Part shown: piece after piece, positions 36,874 to 44,627 of the stretch | Position numbering within the stretch: position 1 is the stretch's first letter | Layout: each line of letters begins with the position of its first letter | DNA from: Haloplanus salinus | GTDB lineage: Archaea > Halobacteriota > Halobacteria > Halobacteriales > Haloferacaceae | Assembly (NCBI RefSeq): GCF_003336245.1 | Contig: NZ_QPHM01000001.1 | Coordinates: 2,856,113 to 2,920,112, forward strand | Direction: 5' to 3' | DNA: 64,000 nt | The notes under the pieces: generated by a model | What the model saw: only the letters and a program-made list of their open reading frames with translations | Told to the model about the DNA's origin: nothing | Databases searched by the model: none | Translations under genes and position numbers: made by a program

Positions 36874-37130
36874 TGGGTCGGACGAACCCGACTTATCGGG
36901 ATCAGCTGCGGGAGGTCGAAGAAGAGTGGAGCGAATTTCGCCGGCCCCTGCGTCGGGAGGACCAATTCCGGTTCGACGACTTATTCGTATACGCCCGGAA
37001 TCACGCGGACGCCGCTGGCAACCTCAACCATCCAGATCCGCTGGCACCGGTGTGGATGGCGATCGCACTCGAACAGGAACAGCGGATCGCTGAGCTGGAG
37101 ACGCAGGTCGAAGCGCTCGGCAACGAGTAG
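36873..37130 (+). CDS. Small conserved partner of the polymerase cassette
   Basis: An 85-residue, charged helical protein (YRDQLREVEEEWSEFRRPL, then HADAAGNLNHPDPLAP, then a final helix with ALEQEQRIAELE). Similar proteins occur between RecA-like and PolB genes in haloarchaea without known function. The ATG overlaps the stop of the RecA-like gene and the stop is two bases before the polymerase start, so all three are co-expressed. It may be an adaptor. Confidence 0.7.
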   Translation: MGRTNPTYRDQLREVEEEWSEFRRPLRREDQFRFDDLFVYARNHADAAGNLNHPDPLAPVWMAIALEQEQRIAELETQVEALGNE

Positions 37131-37132
37131 TC

Positions 37133-39319
37133 GTGACTCTCACGCTAGATTATCTTGAGGATGGTCGCGTTGCCACGTGGGCGCTTACAGCGGACGGAGT
37201 CGTTCGCACAATCCACGAGGACTATCGGCCGACGCTCTTCGTTGGAGACGAGGCAAGTGACCTCTATGGACAAGCTGGCGGTCCCGACCCGACACCACCA
37301 CCTCGCGACGGACTCTCAGACGCTCTGACCGAGCTCCAGTCATTCCTCGATGGACAGGAAGCGGTCGCCGAACTAGATGTGGAGGCACACCGTCAGACAT
37401 TCCGGACAGAAGCACGGCCACTCCTCCGCATCGACGCCACGTCGATCGAGGCTGTTCGGACGATCGCGAAGCGGATCCGCCAGTTCGCCAAGCCGGATGT
37501 ATACACCTGCTACAACGTTGATTTCACGCGCCAACTACGATACTGTCTTGAAACAGACACGCCGGCCGGGCCCGACCGCTCGGTCCGTGATCTCCGGACG
37601 CTGCACCTCGAGTTCCCCAGTCATGAATCGGGGATTGAGTCGTTACCGCAACTCACTCTCGAGGACGAGCGGGTTGGGTCATCACCACGCGAAGTTGTCG
37701 CGGGCGTCCAGCAGGCTATCGACAAACACGACCCAGACGTGCTGGTCATGTCGACCGCTGACCTCGTCCCATTACTGTTCGAGGCAGCCGACGCGTATGG
37801 CATCGATCTTGAACTTGGACGGCGACCGGGGTACACCAAACTCGCTAGCGAGTCGACGTACACCTCATACGGGAACGTCGGCCACTCGCCGGCCCGGTAC
37901 GCCGTACCCGGGCGCGTCATCATCGACGAGTCGAACTCATTCTTTTATCACGAATCAGGGCTGGATGGATGCCTCGACCTCGTTGCGCGCTCCGGGTTGC
38001 CGCTGGAAGAGCTCGGATGGGCGTCGATCGGCCGGGTGTTGACGGCCATGCAGATCCGAGAGGCCCTGAGCCGTGACGTGCTCGTTCCATGGCGGGCGTG
38101 GCGCCCCGAACTGTTCAAAATGGCATCAACGCTCGATGACGCCGACCGCGGTGGGACGACCTTCTCCCCCGACGTCGGCGTCCACGAGGACGTTCACGAA
38201 CTCGACTTCGCGTCCTTGTACCCCAACATCATCCGGACGCGAAATATTTCGCCTGAGACCGTTCGATGCGGATGTTGTGATACCGACGATGTGCCGGGGC
38301 TCGAATATTCGATCTGCGAGCGTGACGGGTATTTGCCCGACGTGCTCGGGCCGCTTATCGACGCACGGAGTGACATCAAGGAGGAAATTCCCAATGCAGC
38401 CGGCGATGAGCGGGAGCGGTTGGAAGCTGCCTCCTCAGCCATTAAGTGGATCCTCGTGTCCTGCTTCGGGTATCAGGGATTCAGTAATGCCAAATTCGGA
38501 CGAATTGAGTGCCACGAAGCGATCAACGCCTACGCCCGCGAACTCCTCCTTGACGCGAAGGCTGCGCTGGAAGAAGCTGGGTGGCACGTCGTCCACGGGA
38601 TCGTTGATTCGATCTGGGTAACGCCTGTAGACGATCGCCAGCAGCGTCCGCTAGAAGAGGTTGCTGAGGAAATAACTGAAGCGGCCGGGATCGAGTTGGA
38701 GTACGAGTGCGCATTCGACTGGGTGGCGTTCTGTCCAATGCGAAACTCGGAGTCGGGCGCATTGACCCGGTACTTCGGGAAACGACGTGGAGAAGAGTAT
38801 CCAGAGATTGGACTCGGCGACGCGATCAAGACGCGCGGAATCGAGGGACGACAGCGCTCAACGCCGGCGTGGGTTGAGAATGTCCAGAACGACGCACTCC
38901 GCGTGTTCGACGAGACACGATCTCCGGAGGCGGTGTGTGACGTGCTTCGGCGCCGGCTTCAGGAGTTGCGTGAGGGCGAGGTAGATCCCACCAAACTCGT
39001 CGTCGACAATCGCGTGTCGAAGGACGTGGACGACTACTCAATGGAGACGCTCACTGTGGCCGCACTGAAACGGACGCAGATTGAGGGCGCCGGGGTGGCA
39101 CCGGGGCAGACCGTTCGATACGTTGTCGTTGATGCAGACGCACGCGGCGCTGGACGTGTCCGACTGGAGTTTGAGGATCTCGAACGCTATGATACCGAAT
39201 GGTACGAAGACGCCGCCGTGCGCGCCGCCGAGAGCGTGTTATCCCCTGTAGGGTGGCGCGAAGGGAAAATCAAGCAGTACCTCGCCGGTGCGCGCGACGA
39301 GACATTAGCGGGATATTGA
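37133..39319 (+). CDS. Family B DNA polymerase, PolB2-like
   Basis: This 728-residue polymerase starts with GTG. Polymerase motif A is intact (LDFASLYPNI, Asp358). Motif B reads SSAIKWILVSCFGYQGF. Motif C is HGIVDSIW: only the second Asp (Asp492) of the usual DTD remains. The N-terminal exonuclease region is degenerate (LRTLHLEF where DIE is expected, and STADLVPLL later), so proofreading should be lost. This fits the divergent PolB2-type enzymes of haloarchaea, often plasmid- or island-borne. Translesion or repair synthesis is a possible role. It is GC-rich like the chromosome, unlike the surrounding island. Confidence 0.88.
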   Translation: MTLTLDYLEDGRVATWALTADGVVRTIHEDYRPTLFVGDEASDLYGQAGGPDPTPPPRDGLSDALTELQSFLDGQEAVAELDVEAHRQTFRTEARPLLRIDATSIEAVRTIAKRIRQFAKPDVYTCYNVDFTRQLRYCLETDTPAGPDRSVRDLRTLHLEFPSHESGIESLPQLTLEDERVGSSPREVVAGVQQAIDKHDPDVLVMSTADLVPLLFEAADAYGIDLELGRRPGYTKLASESTYTSYGNVGHSPARYAVPGRVIIDESNSFFYHESGLDGCLDLVARSGLPLEELGWASIGRVLTAMQIREALSRDVLVPWRAWRPELFKMASTLDDADRGGTTFSPDVGVHEDVHELDFASLYPNIIRTRNISPETVRCGCCDTDDVPGLEYSICERDGYLPDVLGPLIDARSDIKEEIPNAAGDERERLEAASSAIKWILVSCFGYQGFSNAKFGRIECHEAINAYARELLLDAKAALEEAGWHVVHGIVDSIWVTPVDDRQQRPLEEVAEEITEAAGIELEYECAFDWVAFCPMRNSESGALTRYFGKRRGEEYPEIGLGDAIKTRGIEGRQRSTPAWVENVQNDALRVFDETRSPEAVCDVLRRRLQELREGEVDPTKLVVDNRVSKDVDDYSMETLTVAALKRTQIEGAGVAPGQTVRYVVVDADARGAGRVRLEFEDLERYDTEWYEDAAVRAAESVLSPVGWREGKIKQYLAGARDETLAGY

Positions 39320-39339
39320 AGACAAATAGCGGAGACCCA

Positions 39340-40115
39340 GCTCTGTTGAAATCTCAAGAACTGATAGGATCGGCGTGCGAGATACAGAGTGTGTGTTTTA
39401 CGGACTCATAGTTCGTTTCGTTTTATTAAACCTGAGCTAGCACGATGTAGGGAGTATTTTCCGAACTCAGTCGCCACCGGTGATAATGTTGAGAAGGTGT
39501 CTCTGAAAAGATGGAGTTCTATCAATAGCGTCATACGCATCCGACCAGTTACTTTTCAGCAGATCTATATCGTTCTTAATGTCAGATTCGTCCATGTCAT
39601 GAGAACGCGCCACATTCTCCAGTTGGTTTTGAGTATATATCGCATGAGAATAAAATGCTAAAACCTTCTCAACTTCATGTTCTGAAAGTAATCCAATTGT
39701 ATCGGCATTATTCTCATACACTGTAGTCTGTAGTAGCAAGTTGGATGCTCCTCGTTTACCGTCAACTTTCGAAAAGTCGTAATCATCAATATTATCCATT
39801 GATTTGAGTTCTGCTCTTAATGAACGCCTGAGATTGTTACGCTGTTTATGTCGTGTGTAGACCTGCCAAGAAAATTGAACTAATGCGCCAAATGCTGCAC
39901 CAGCAAATGCGGCTACTACAGTCAAAATAGAGATGTTGATGGCCATAGAGGCATACTCGGACACTTATCAAAATATTCTTTTTGTCTATGGAACAATCGG
40001 GTGTCGATACGTAGCAATTGCCTGCTGTGATCACGAACGAGTGCCGTGACCGATACGCGCTCTGTATTCAGCACAGCCGCAAGAGCATATCACTTATTTA
40101 AGATTTCAACAGAGC
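39340..40115. mobile_element. Possible non-autonomous element with IS-like ends
   Basis: The left end GCTCTGTTGAAATCT (39340-39354) and right end AGATTTCAACAGAGC (40101-40115) are perfect inverted repeats. Both ends share a second inner match (ATACAGAG near 39382 and its complement near 40061). The first 11 bases equal the ends of the IS at 33990. No transposase lies inside, only a membrane-protein gene, and no matching target duplication was found. A second copy of the right end (GATTTCAATAGAGC) follows at 40132, so nested or decayed copies are likely. Confidence 0.55.
39467..39964 (-). CDS. Membrane-anchored hypothetical protein
   Basis: The 165-residue product has one N-terminal membrane helix (ISILTVVAAFAGAAFGALV, about residues 11-29), then a basic stretch (RHKQRNNLRRSLRAELK) and a cytosolic helical domain. 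No enzymatic motif is seen. An ATG at 39946 is an equally good start just before the membrane helix. It sits inside the possible non-autonomous element and could be passenger cargo. Single-helix proteins with short cytosolic domains are frequent among unexplained defence genes. Confidence 0.55.
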   Translation of the reverse strand: MSEYASMAINISILTVVAAFAGAAFGALVQFSWQVYTRHKQRNNLRRSLRAELKSMDNIDDYDFSKVDGKRGASNLLLQTTVYENNADTIGLLSEHEVEKVLAFYSHAIYTQNQLENVARSHDMDESDIKNDIDLLKSNWSDAYDAIDRTPSFQRHLLNIITGGD

Positions 40116-40189
40116 CAGAGATTCTTTTCTCGATTTCAATAGAGCCTCCTCAACAATTTCAGACTGTCCTATAGTGCTTGAATGGAGTG

Positions 40190-40879
40190 TTACGAGAACT
40201 CTGGACGCTCTGCGTACGCGATCGGATCGCGTGATCCAGCGTTCCGGAACGCTTCGAGCCGGAACGCACACGCGTCACACGTTCCACACGCTGGCTCATC
40301 GTCTCGGTAACACGACCACGTGATTTCGTACGGGACAGCGAGTTCCAACCCACGTTCAGCGATTTCTGTCTTTGACCACTCGACGAACGGCGCCTTCAAC
40401 TCGATATCCGTCTCGGGTTTCGTGCCGACATCGATTACGTTCTGAAAGGCCTCAAAAAAGGCCGGGCGACAGTCAGGGTACCCGGAGAAATCCTCGGAAT
40501 GCGCCCCGATAAATAGCGCCTCCGAATCAGTCGCCTCCGCGTACGATGTCGCCATCGACAACAGATTCGCATTCCGGAAGGGAACGTACGACGTCGGGAT
40601 CTCGTCGTTCTCAAGATCCGCATCAGCCACGTCCATCTCTTCGTCCGTCAGACTCGAAGCACCGATTTGCGAGAGGTGCCCCGTTTCAATATGGAGGAAG
40701 TCAGCTGCACCGACCTCATCAGCGAGTGCTTGTGCGCACTCGAACTCCTTGTCTTCAGTCCGCTGCCCGTACGACGTGTGCAGAAAGTAAGGTTCGTACC
40801 CCTGCTCTATCGCCTCGTATACAGCCGTCGCACTATCCATCCCTCCAGACACCAGAATCACTGCGCTTTCATTACTCAT
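40190..40879 (-). CDS. queC: 7-cyano-7-deazaguanine synthase QueC
   Basis: QueC converts 7-carboxy-7-deazaguanine to preQ0 using ATP and ammonia. The 229-residue protein has the PP-loop SGGMDSATA near the start, the conserved YVPFRNANLLSMA region, and the C-terminal zinc site CYRDDEPACGTCDAC. All key parts are present. It is last in the order queD-queE-small ORF-queC. Its start overlaps the stop of the small ORF (ATGA). In haloarchaea preQ0 normally feeds tRNA archaeosine; here it probably also feeds the DNA-modification operon that begins about 2.3 kb away. Confidence 0.94.
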   Translation of the reverse strand: MSNESAVILVSGGMDSATAVYEAIEQGYEPYFLHTSYGQRTEDKEFECAQALADEVGAADFLHIETGHLSQIGASSLTDEEMDVADADLENDEIPTSYVPFRNANLLSMATSYAEATDSEALFIGAHSEDFSGYPDCRPAFFEAFQNVIDVGTKPETDIELKAPFVEWSKTEIAERGLELAVPYEITWSCYRDDEPACGTCDACAFRLEAFRNAGSRDPIAYAERPEFS

Positions 40880-40995
40880 GTGTTGTCAGTCTCGCTAAAG
40901 CTGTGTTCACTCTGTTCACCGCACTGCGTGCAACGACTCCAATATGGTGTGGGCGTCGCGCTGCTTCGTCCGAGATGTTGGGGTACAGCTCTCAT
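40876..40995 (-). CDS. Small CxxC protein coupled between queE and queC
   Basis: A 39-residue frame (MRAVPQHLGRSSATPTPYW...) fills the queE-queC gap exactly. Its ATG overlaps the queE stop (ATGA at 40992-40995) and its TGA overlaps the queC ATG. It has a Cys-x2-Cys pair (CTQC) followed by acidic residues, enough for half of a zinc ribbon. The precise overlap on both sides argues for a translated, coupled gene; its role is unknown. Confidence 0.55.
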   Translation of the reverse strand: MRAVPQHLGRSSATPTPYWSRCTQCGEQSEHSFSETDNT

Positions 40996-41768
40996 GTACC
41001 CGGTGCGTCATTCCACAGGTCCACGTGTAGCCGTGGCGTGTATCGATACCCGTGCTCCATCGCTAACTCGGCGACTTCACTCCGCGTCCCGTCGAGTTGC
41101 TCACGCGTCATCCCTTCGGGCATCAACAACACGTCATCGTCCGCTACGGCGGTCGCCGTTGCCGCCCGAACCCGATCGAGCAAGTCCGTAATTTCGGGTA
41201 AGTCCGTCTCATCTGTCACGACAAACTTCAGTTGCGTCTCGTACGCGTCAACCATACGGGAAAACGCGTCCATATCGATCCGGTTCTGCTCGTGTTTCTC
41301 CTCCCACTCCCCGTCACCCTTCGGGTCCCGATTTGGCGTCGGTGTACTGCTCGCGAGCTTCGGACTGATACTTGCAAGATCGATCGGTGCATCCCGGTAA
41401 ATCGTCCCGTTCGTCTCCACCGTCGTGTGATACCCCTCTGCAGCCAGTCGCTCTAACAGTTCAACTGACTCCTCGTGGATGAGCGGCTCCCCGCCCGTCA
41501 GCACAACATGGCTAGCCTGCTCGTGCGACTGGACTTCCTCCACGATCGAGTCGACATCGCGCCACGCCCCCGTCGGCTCCCACGACGTATGGTACGAATC
41601 ACAGAACCAACACCGCAGGTTACACCCCGAGGTCCGCACAAACACAGAGGGGACGCCTGCAAGCGTTCCCTCGCCCTGTAGCGAATAGAACACCTCGTTG
41701 ATAGGGAGTCCCTCATCGGTCGCGTCAGCGTCTTTGGTGCGCTCCTCTGTGTCACTAGCAACCGGCAT
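40992..41768 (-). CDS. queE: 7-carboxy-7-deazaguanine synthase QueE
   Basis: QueE is a radical-SAM enzyme that makes 7-carboxy-7-deazaguanine from 6-carboxytetrahydropterin. The 258-residue protein has the N-terminal SLQGEGTLAGVPSVFVR and the radical-SAM cysteine motif (CNLRCWFCDSYHT). It then shows VVLTGGEPLIHEE and TVETNGTIY, all standard for QueE. The start overlaps the queD stop (TGATG). The short N-terminal acidic extension before INEVFYS is typical of halophiles. Confidence 0.94.
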   Translation of the reverse strand: MPVASDTEERTKDADATDEGLPINEVFYSLQGEGTLAGVPSVFVRTSGCNLRCWFCDSYHTSWEPTGAWRDVDSIVEEVQSHEQASHVVLTGGEPLIHEESVELLERLAAEGYHTTVETNGTIYRDAPIDLASISPKLASSTPTPNRDPKGDGEWEEKHEQNRIDMDAFSRMVDAYETQLKFVVTDETDLPEITDLLDRVRAATATAVADDDVLLMPEGMTREQLDGTRSEVAELAMEHGYRYTPRLHVDLWNDAPGT

Positions 41769-42229
41769 CAGTAGGTCGCACAGAGCTCCCCAGTTTCACG
41801 CACCGACACCGACACGTCTGATACGGTATCCGGAAACGTTTCGATCATCCGCTGTTCGAGCAGGATGCTCATCACTTCCGCTGTTGGTGGATGTTCCAAA
41901 ACGATGAGCGCGTCTCCGTCACCCGACGACTCGAAGGCTTCCACGAGCGGATCACCTTCTTCGACGAGGAACCGGTGGTCCCACTCGTCGATCACACCAG
42001 TCACGTCTCCCTTATCAACGACCCACCCATCGTCGGTGAGCTCTCCGGTCACTTCCACAGTAATCTCGTAATTGTGCCCGTGCGGGCGTGCACACTTCCC
42101 ATCGTGGTGGAGGATCCGATGGCCCGAACTGATCCGAATCGGCTTATCCTCACCAATTTGTAGCGTCCGTTGGCCTGCTTGTTGAAGAGGATCCGTCTCG
42201 GATTCTTCTCTCGATAAACTTCGGACCAT
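41768..42229 (-). CDS. queD: 6-carboxytetrahydropterin synthase QueD
   Basis: QueD turns dihydroneopterin triphosphate into 6-carboxytetrahydropterin. The zinc ligands are visible: His in SSGHRI and the pair in RPHGHNYEI. The catalytic later stretch EHPPTAEVMS is present, with the C-terminal VRETGELCATY. The ATG at 42229 is chosen over an upstream one (42271) because a TATA box lies at 42251-42260, inside the longer frame. The transcript would then be leaderless. It is first gene of the que operon. The GTP cyclohydrolase needed upstream in the pathway is not in the window. Confidence 0.92.
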   Translation of the reverse strand: MVRSLSREESETDPLQQAGQRTLQIGEDKPIRISSGHRILHHDGKCARPHGHNYEITVEVTGELTDDGWVVDKGDVTGVIDEWDHRFLVEEGDPLVEAFESSGDGDALIVLEHPPTAEVMSILLEQRMIETFPDTVSDVSVSVRETGELCATY

Positions 42230-42250
42230 ACTGGAAGGATATTCACGGAA

Positions 42251-42260
42251 TATATAAATA
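42251..42260 (-). promoter_or_regulatory. TATA box of the queD operon
   Basis: The plus-strand TATATAAATA (TATTTATATA on the transcribed strand) is centred about 26 bases upstream of the queD ATG at 42229. This is the expected distance for a leaderless haloarchaeal transcript. Confidence 0.7.
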
Positions 42261-42478
42261 TTGAGTTTCACAGCGAATCGTAGTAAATGAACTAATTGAG
42301 AGTATCATAGAATGAGTAGCACGCCAAAGCGCGGAATGAACACTGAGGTGGTTGAGCCTAGCGAGCCTGCAAAATTAATTTCAATGGACTCGTTCTCTAA
42401 TGTTGTGGAAACAATCTGGGAACCACAATTATCACGATGTGGGAAGAGTTCTGTGATACCTCTTAACAAAGTATTATA

Positions 42479-42844
42479 TTATAACTCGATACTCACTTCG
42501 TATGGTATTTTCACAGTATCCTTACCTAGTGAAAGTGCTTTGTGGGTAATTCCATCTTTGTCTTGAACAATCATTGTGGTTGATCGATCTTTCATCCGGA
42601 AGATCCCATAGTGGGTGTAGGTATCTGTGTTGAGTGCCTGAAGATCAACAGGAGGTGAATCTTCTAGTGAACCTATTTCAGTTACTTTACCTTTTTCTAT
42701 GGATTCCTTTTGGCTTTTATGAAATTTTAGCGTATACAGTATCTCTCCAGATTTTCCATCTCGCTGTCTTTCTTCAGGGTTCCTATTAGAATCAATCTTG
42801 GTTAGAGATAGGTTGGGTTCTTGCTGATTATCTTTTTTGCTCAT
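42479..42844 (-). CDS. Hypothetical protein between the que and dpd operons
   Basis: A 121-residue, hydrophilic and basic/acidic mixed protein. The N-terminal third looks disordered (KKDNQQEPNLSLTK). Then come strand-like segments (EILYTLKFHKSQKES, YTHYGIFRMKDRSTTMIVQD). No family is recognised. It is transcribed away from the dpd operon, with which it shares the AT-rich intergenic region. The ATG at 42844 is favoured over 42856 because its first residues are hydrophilic; either is possible. Confidence 0.5.
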   Translation of the reverse strand: MSKKDNQQEPNLSLTKIDSNRNPEERQRDGKSGEILYTLKFHKSQKESIEKGKVTEIGSLEDSPPVDLQALNTDTYTHYGIFRMKDRSTTMIVQDKDGITHKALSLGKDTVKIPYEVSIEL

Positions 42845-42856
42845 TATCTGTATCAC

Positions 42857-43161
42857 TATTGGAATGTATTAATAATCTCGGGAGGGCGGTTGGGGGGTCG
42901 TCCTCTGGTCAGTAATTGAATTATGTCAACCACATTTATTAATCTAGTTACGTTTCAATAGTTCAGATTCCACATACTGAATGTTACCACTAAATTGCAT
43001 TAGCTATAATGACAAAAGCTTTATTTAAAAATTAGTAAAAGATTTCGATAGGTTAGTTTTATCACAGTCTAGTTTGAGCATATTAGATAGAAAGAGACAC
43101 TTCGTGATGCACACTACGTCGTGTAATTCACGCACCATGTCATAACCTCCAGTGATAAACC
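42857..43161. other. AT-rich upstream region of the dpd-like operon
   Basis: No gene is seen in these 305 bases. They should contain the promoter of the eight-gene operon starting at 43162. Apart from the imperfect palindrome described separately, only A/T runs stand out. Confidence 0.5.
43103..43132. promoter_or_regulatory. Imperfect palindrome upstream of queF
   Basis: CGTGATGCAC and GTGTAATTCACG form a gapped, imperfect inverted repeat 30 bases before the queF ATG. It is placed where a repressor or activator of the operon could bind. No clear TATA box lies between it and the start. Confidence 0.35.
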
Positions 43162-43590
43162 ATGAATTCGCCTAACCCGGACATCTTGGACGTGATCGAG
43201 AACGAGTATCCTGACAGAAAAACAAAGCTCGAACTTGCTGCTCCTGAATTTTCATGCTTATGTCCTGAAAAACCAAGTCAACCAGATTTTGCAACGATAT
43301 TTATCGAATACGTTCCTGCCGATCATATTGTCGAACTCAAATCGCTTAAACTCTATCTCACATCATATCGAGATGTCGAGATATACCATGAAGCTGCGAC
43401 AAACCAGATCTTAGATCACCTTACAAACTGTATCTCTCCACACTGGATGCGCATTACTGCGCAGTTCAATACCCGAGGAGGGATCACAACCGATGTCGTT
43501 GTGGAATCTGGCGAACTTGATGAGGATAAAATTCCAAGTAGCAACGCGACTCGAAAAGAGAATCTCGGGAGAATTCCTTCAGAAAAATGA
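43162..43590 (+). CDS. queF: QueF-type 7-cyano-7-deazaguanine reductase
   Basis: QueF reduces the nitrile of preQ0 to the aminomethyl group of preQ1 with NADPH. The 142-residue protein has the catalytic Cys34 (FSCLCP), Asp42 (QPDFATIFIEY) and the NADPH-binding motif ELKSLKLY (58-65). It also has YHEAATNQILDHL and FNTRGGIT. Retention of the NADPH motif separates it from archaeal QueF-like amidinotransferases that make archaeosine. Haloarchaea do not use preQ1 in tRNA, so another use is expected. It overlaps the dpdA-like gene by 4 bases (ATGA) and opens the operon. Confidence 0.88.
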   Translation: MNSPNPDILDVIENEYPDRKTKLELAAPEFSCLCPEKPSQPDFATIFIEYVPADHIVELKSLKLYLTSYRDVEIYHEAATNQILDHLTNCISPHWMRITAQFNTRGGITTDVVVESGELDEDKIPSSNATRKENLGRIPSEK

Positions 43591-44621
43591 CGCTCACATT
43601 CTATGCCGGGATGAATATCTCACCGAGCTCAATGCGGAAGCTCTTTGCTCGGCTTCAGAATGAACATCCTACTCTGGCACCGTTAGAGAACATCATTTTT
43701 ACGCCGATTGCTCATGGCAACGGAACGCATAGTGAGATCGAGTCTCTAAGTAAAGAACTCGATCTCAATCTCATGTTCGATTCAGGCGGATACGAGGTAC
43801 AGGTCGGTAACAAGACGTTCGATGAACTCTATGAATATCTTTTAGAGTATTATGATGAGAACAGGTGGGGACAACGATATGTCCTCCCGGATAACGTTCC
43901 GATGAGCGACGATGACGTTCAGACGGTTCAAGAGAAAGTTGATGAAACAATTAGTGCGACTCGAATGTGTTTCCGCCGTTTACCTGAGGATGTGAGAGAA
44001 GACTCATTAGCTGTCATCCAAGGCCACACACGCGAGCAAATCTCTCGGTGTATTGATGAATACAAGGAGCTTGATGGGCTAACAAAAGTTGGATTCGGTA
44101 GCTTTGCAACTGGGGGTGTGAATGGGGGCGTCAATATGATCACATCAGAGGCATTCAAGAATCTCCGGTGGGCAACCGAACTTGCACATGAACATGGACT
44201 TTCAGTCCATGCGTTTGGTGTCGGTGGTCCTACGAGCATTCCGTTGTTGTATGAGGCTGGCGTCGACAGCTTCGATACCACGAGCTGGATGCGAACAAGC
44301 GGATACGGAAATGTGTATTTCCCGTTTAAAGGCCGCCTTAACGCATCTCATAGAAAGCACCGCAGTGGGAATGTTCTGACGAGACAGGAACTTCCTCACT
44401 TGAAAGCAGAGACCGATCATAGCTGTGCCTTCTGCGAAGATATATCTCGCTTGAGTAACAACCGGTGGGACCGGATTCTGCACAACCTCATCGTCACGCA
44501 CGAGGTTGTTGAACGGATTGATGATATGACTCAGCAGGAGGTCATCGATTTGATGGACCAATCTTCCCGGTATCGAAAACGGTTGGAAAATATCACGCCC
44601 CGAAAGGAGGTGAGTCTCTAA
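43587..44621 (+). CDS. dpdA: DpdA-like DNA 7-deazaguanine transglycosylase
   Basis: DpdA is a relative of tRNA-guanine transglycosylase that exchanges guanine in DNA for a 7-deazaguanine. This 344-residue protein has FDSGGYE (Asp65, the general acid/base site), GFGSFATGGV in the base-binding region, GVDSFDTTSW with the probable nucleophile Asp230, and zinc ligands CAFC (Cys280/283) with His299. Its compact size, the SFDTTSW variant and the absence of an RNA-binding PUA domain fit DpdA rather than archaeal tRNA transglycosylase. It follows queF with a 4-base overlap. Whether it needs a partner for DNA opening is unknown. Confidence 0.85.
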   Translation: MTLTFYAGMNISPSSMRKLFARLQNEHPTLAPLENIIFTPIAHGNGTHSEIESLSKELDLNLMFDSGGYEVQVGNKTFDELYEYLLEYYDENRWGQRYVLPDNVPMSDDDVQTVQEKVDETISATRMCFRRLPEDVREDSLAVIQGHTREQISRCIDEYKELDGLTKVGFGSFATGGVNGGVNMITSEAFKNLRWATELAHEHGLSVHAFGVGGPTSIPLLYEAGVDSFDTTSWMRTSGYGNVYFPFKGRLNASHRKHRSGNVLTRQELPHLKAETDHSCAFCEDISRLSNNRWDRILHNLIVTHEVVERIDDMTQQEVIDLMDQSSRYRKRLENITPRKEVSL

Positions 44622-44627
44622 ATAACC

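Noticed and set aside
40190-42229. Que genes as pure tRNA archaeosine genes unrelated to the island
   Set aside because: Not fully excluded: they may serve tRNA as well. They lie inside the element boundaries and near queF/dpdA, so a shared role is more likely.
43162-43590. QueF-like archaeosine synthase
   Set aside because: That group lacks the NADPH-binding motif, which is present here as ELKSLKLY.
43587-44621. Archaeal tRNA-guanine transglycosylase instead of DpdA
   Set aside because: The protein is short, has no PUA-type C-terminal domain, shows the SFDTTSW variant at the nucleophile and is fused in an operon with QueF and BREX-like genes.
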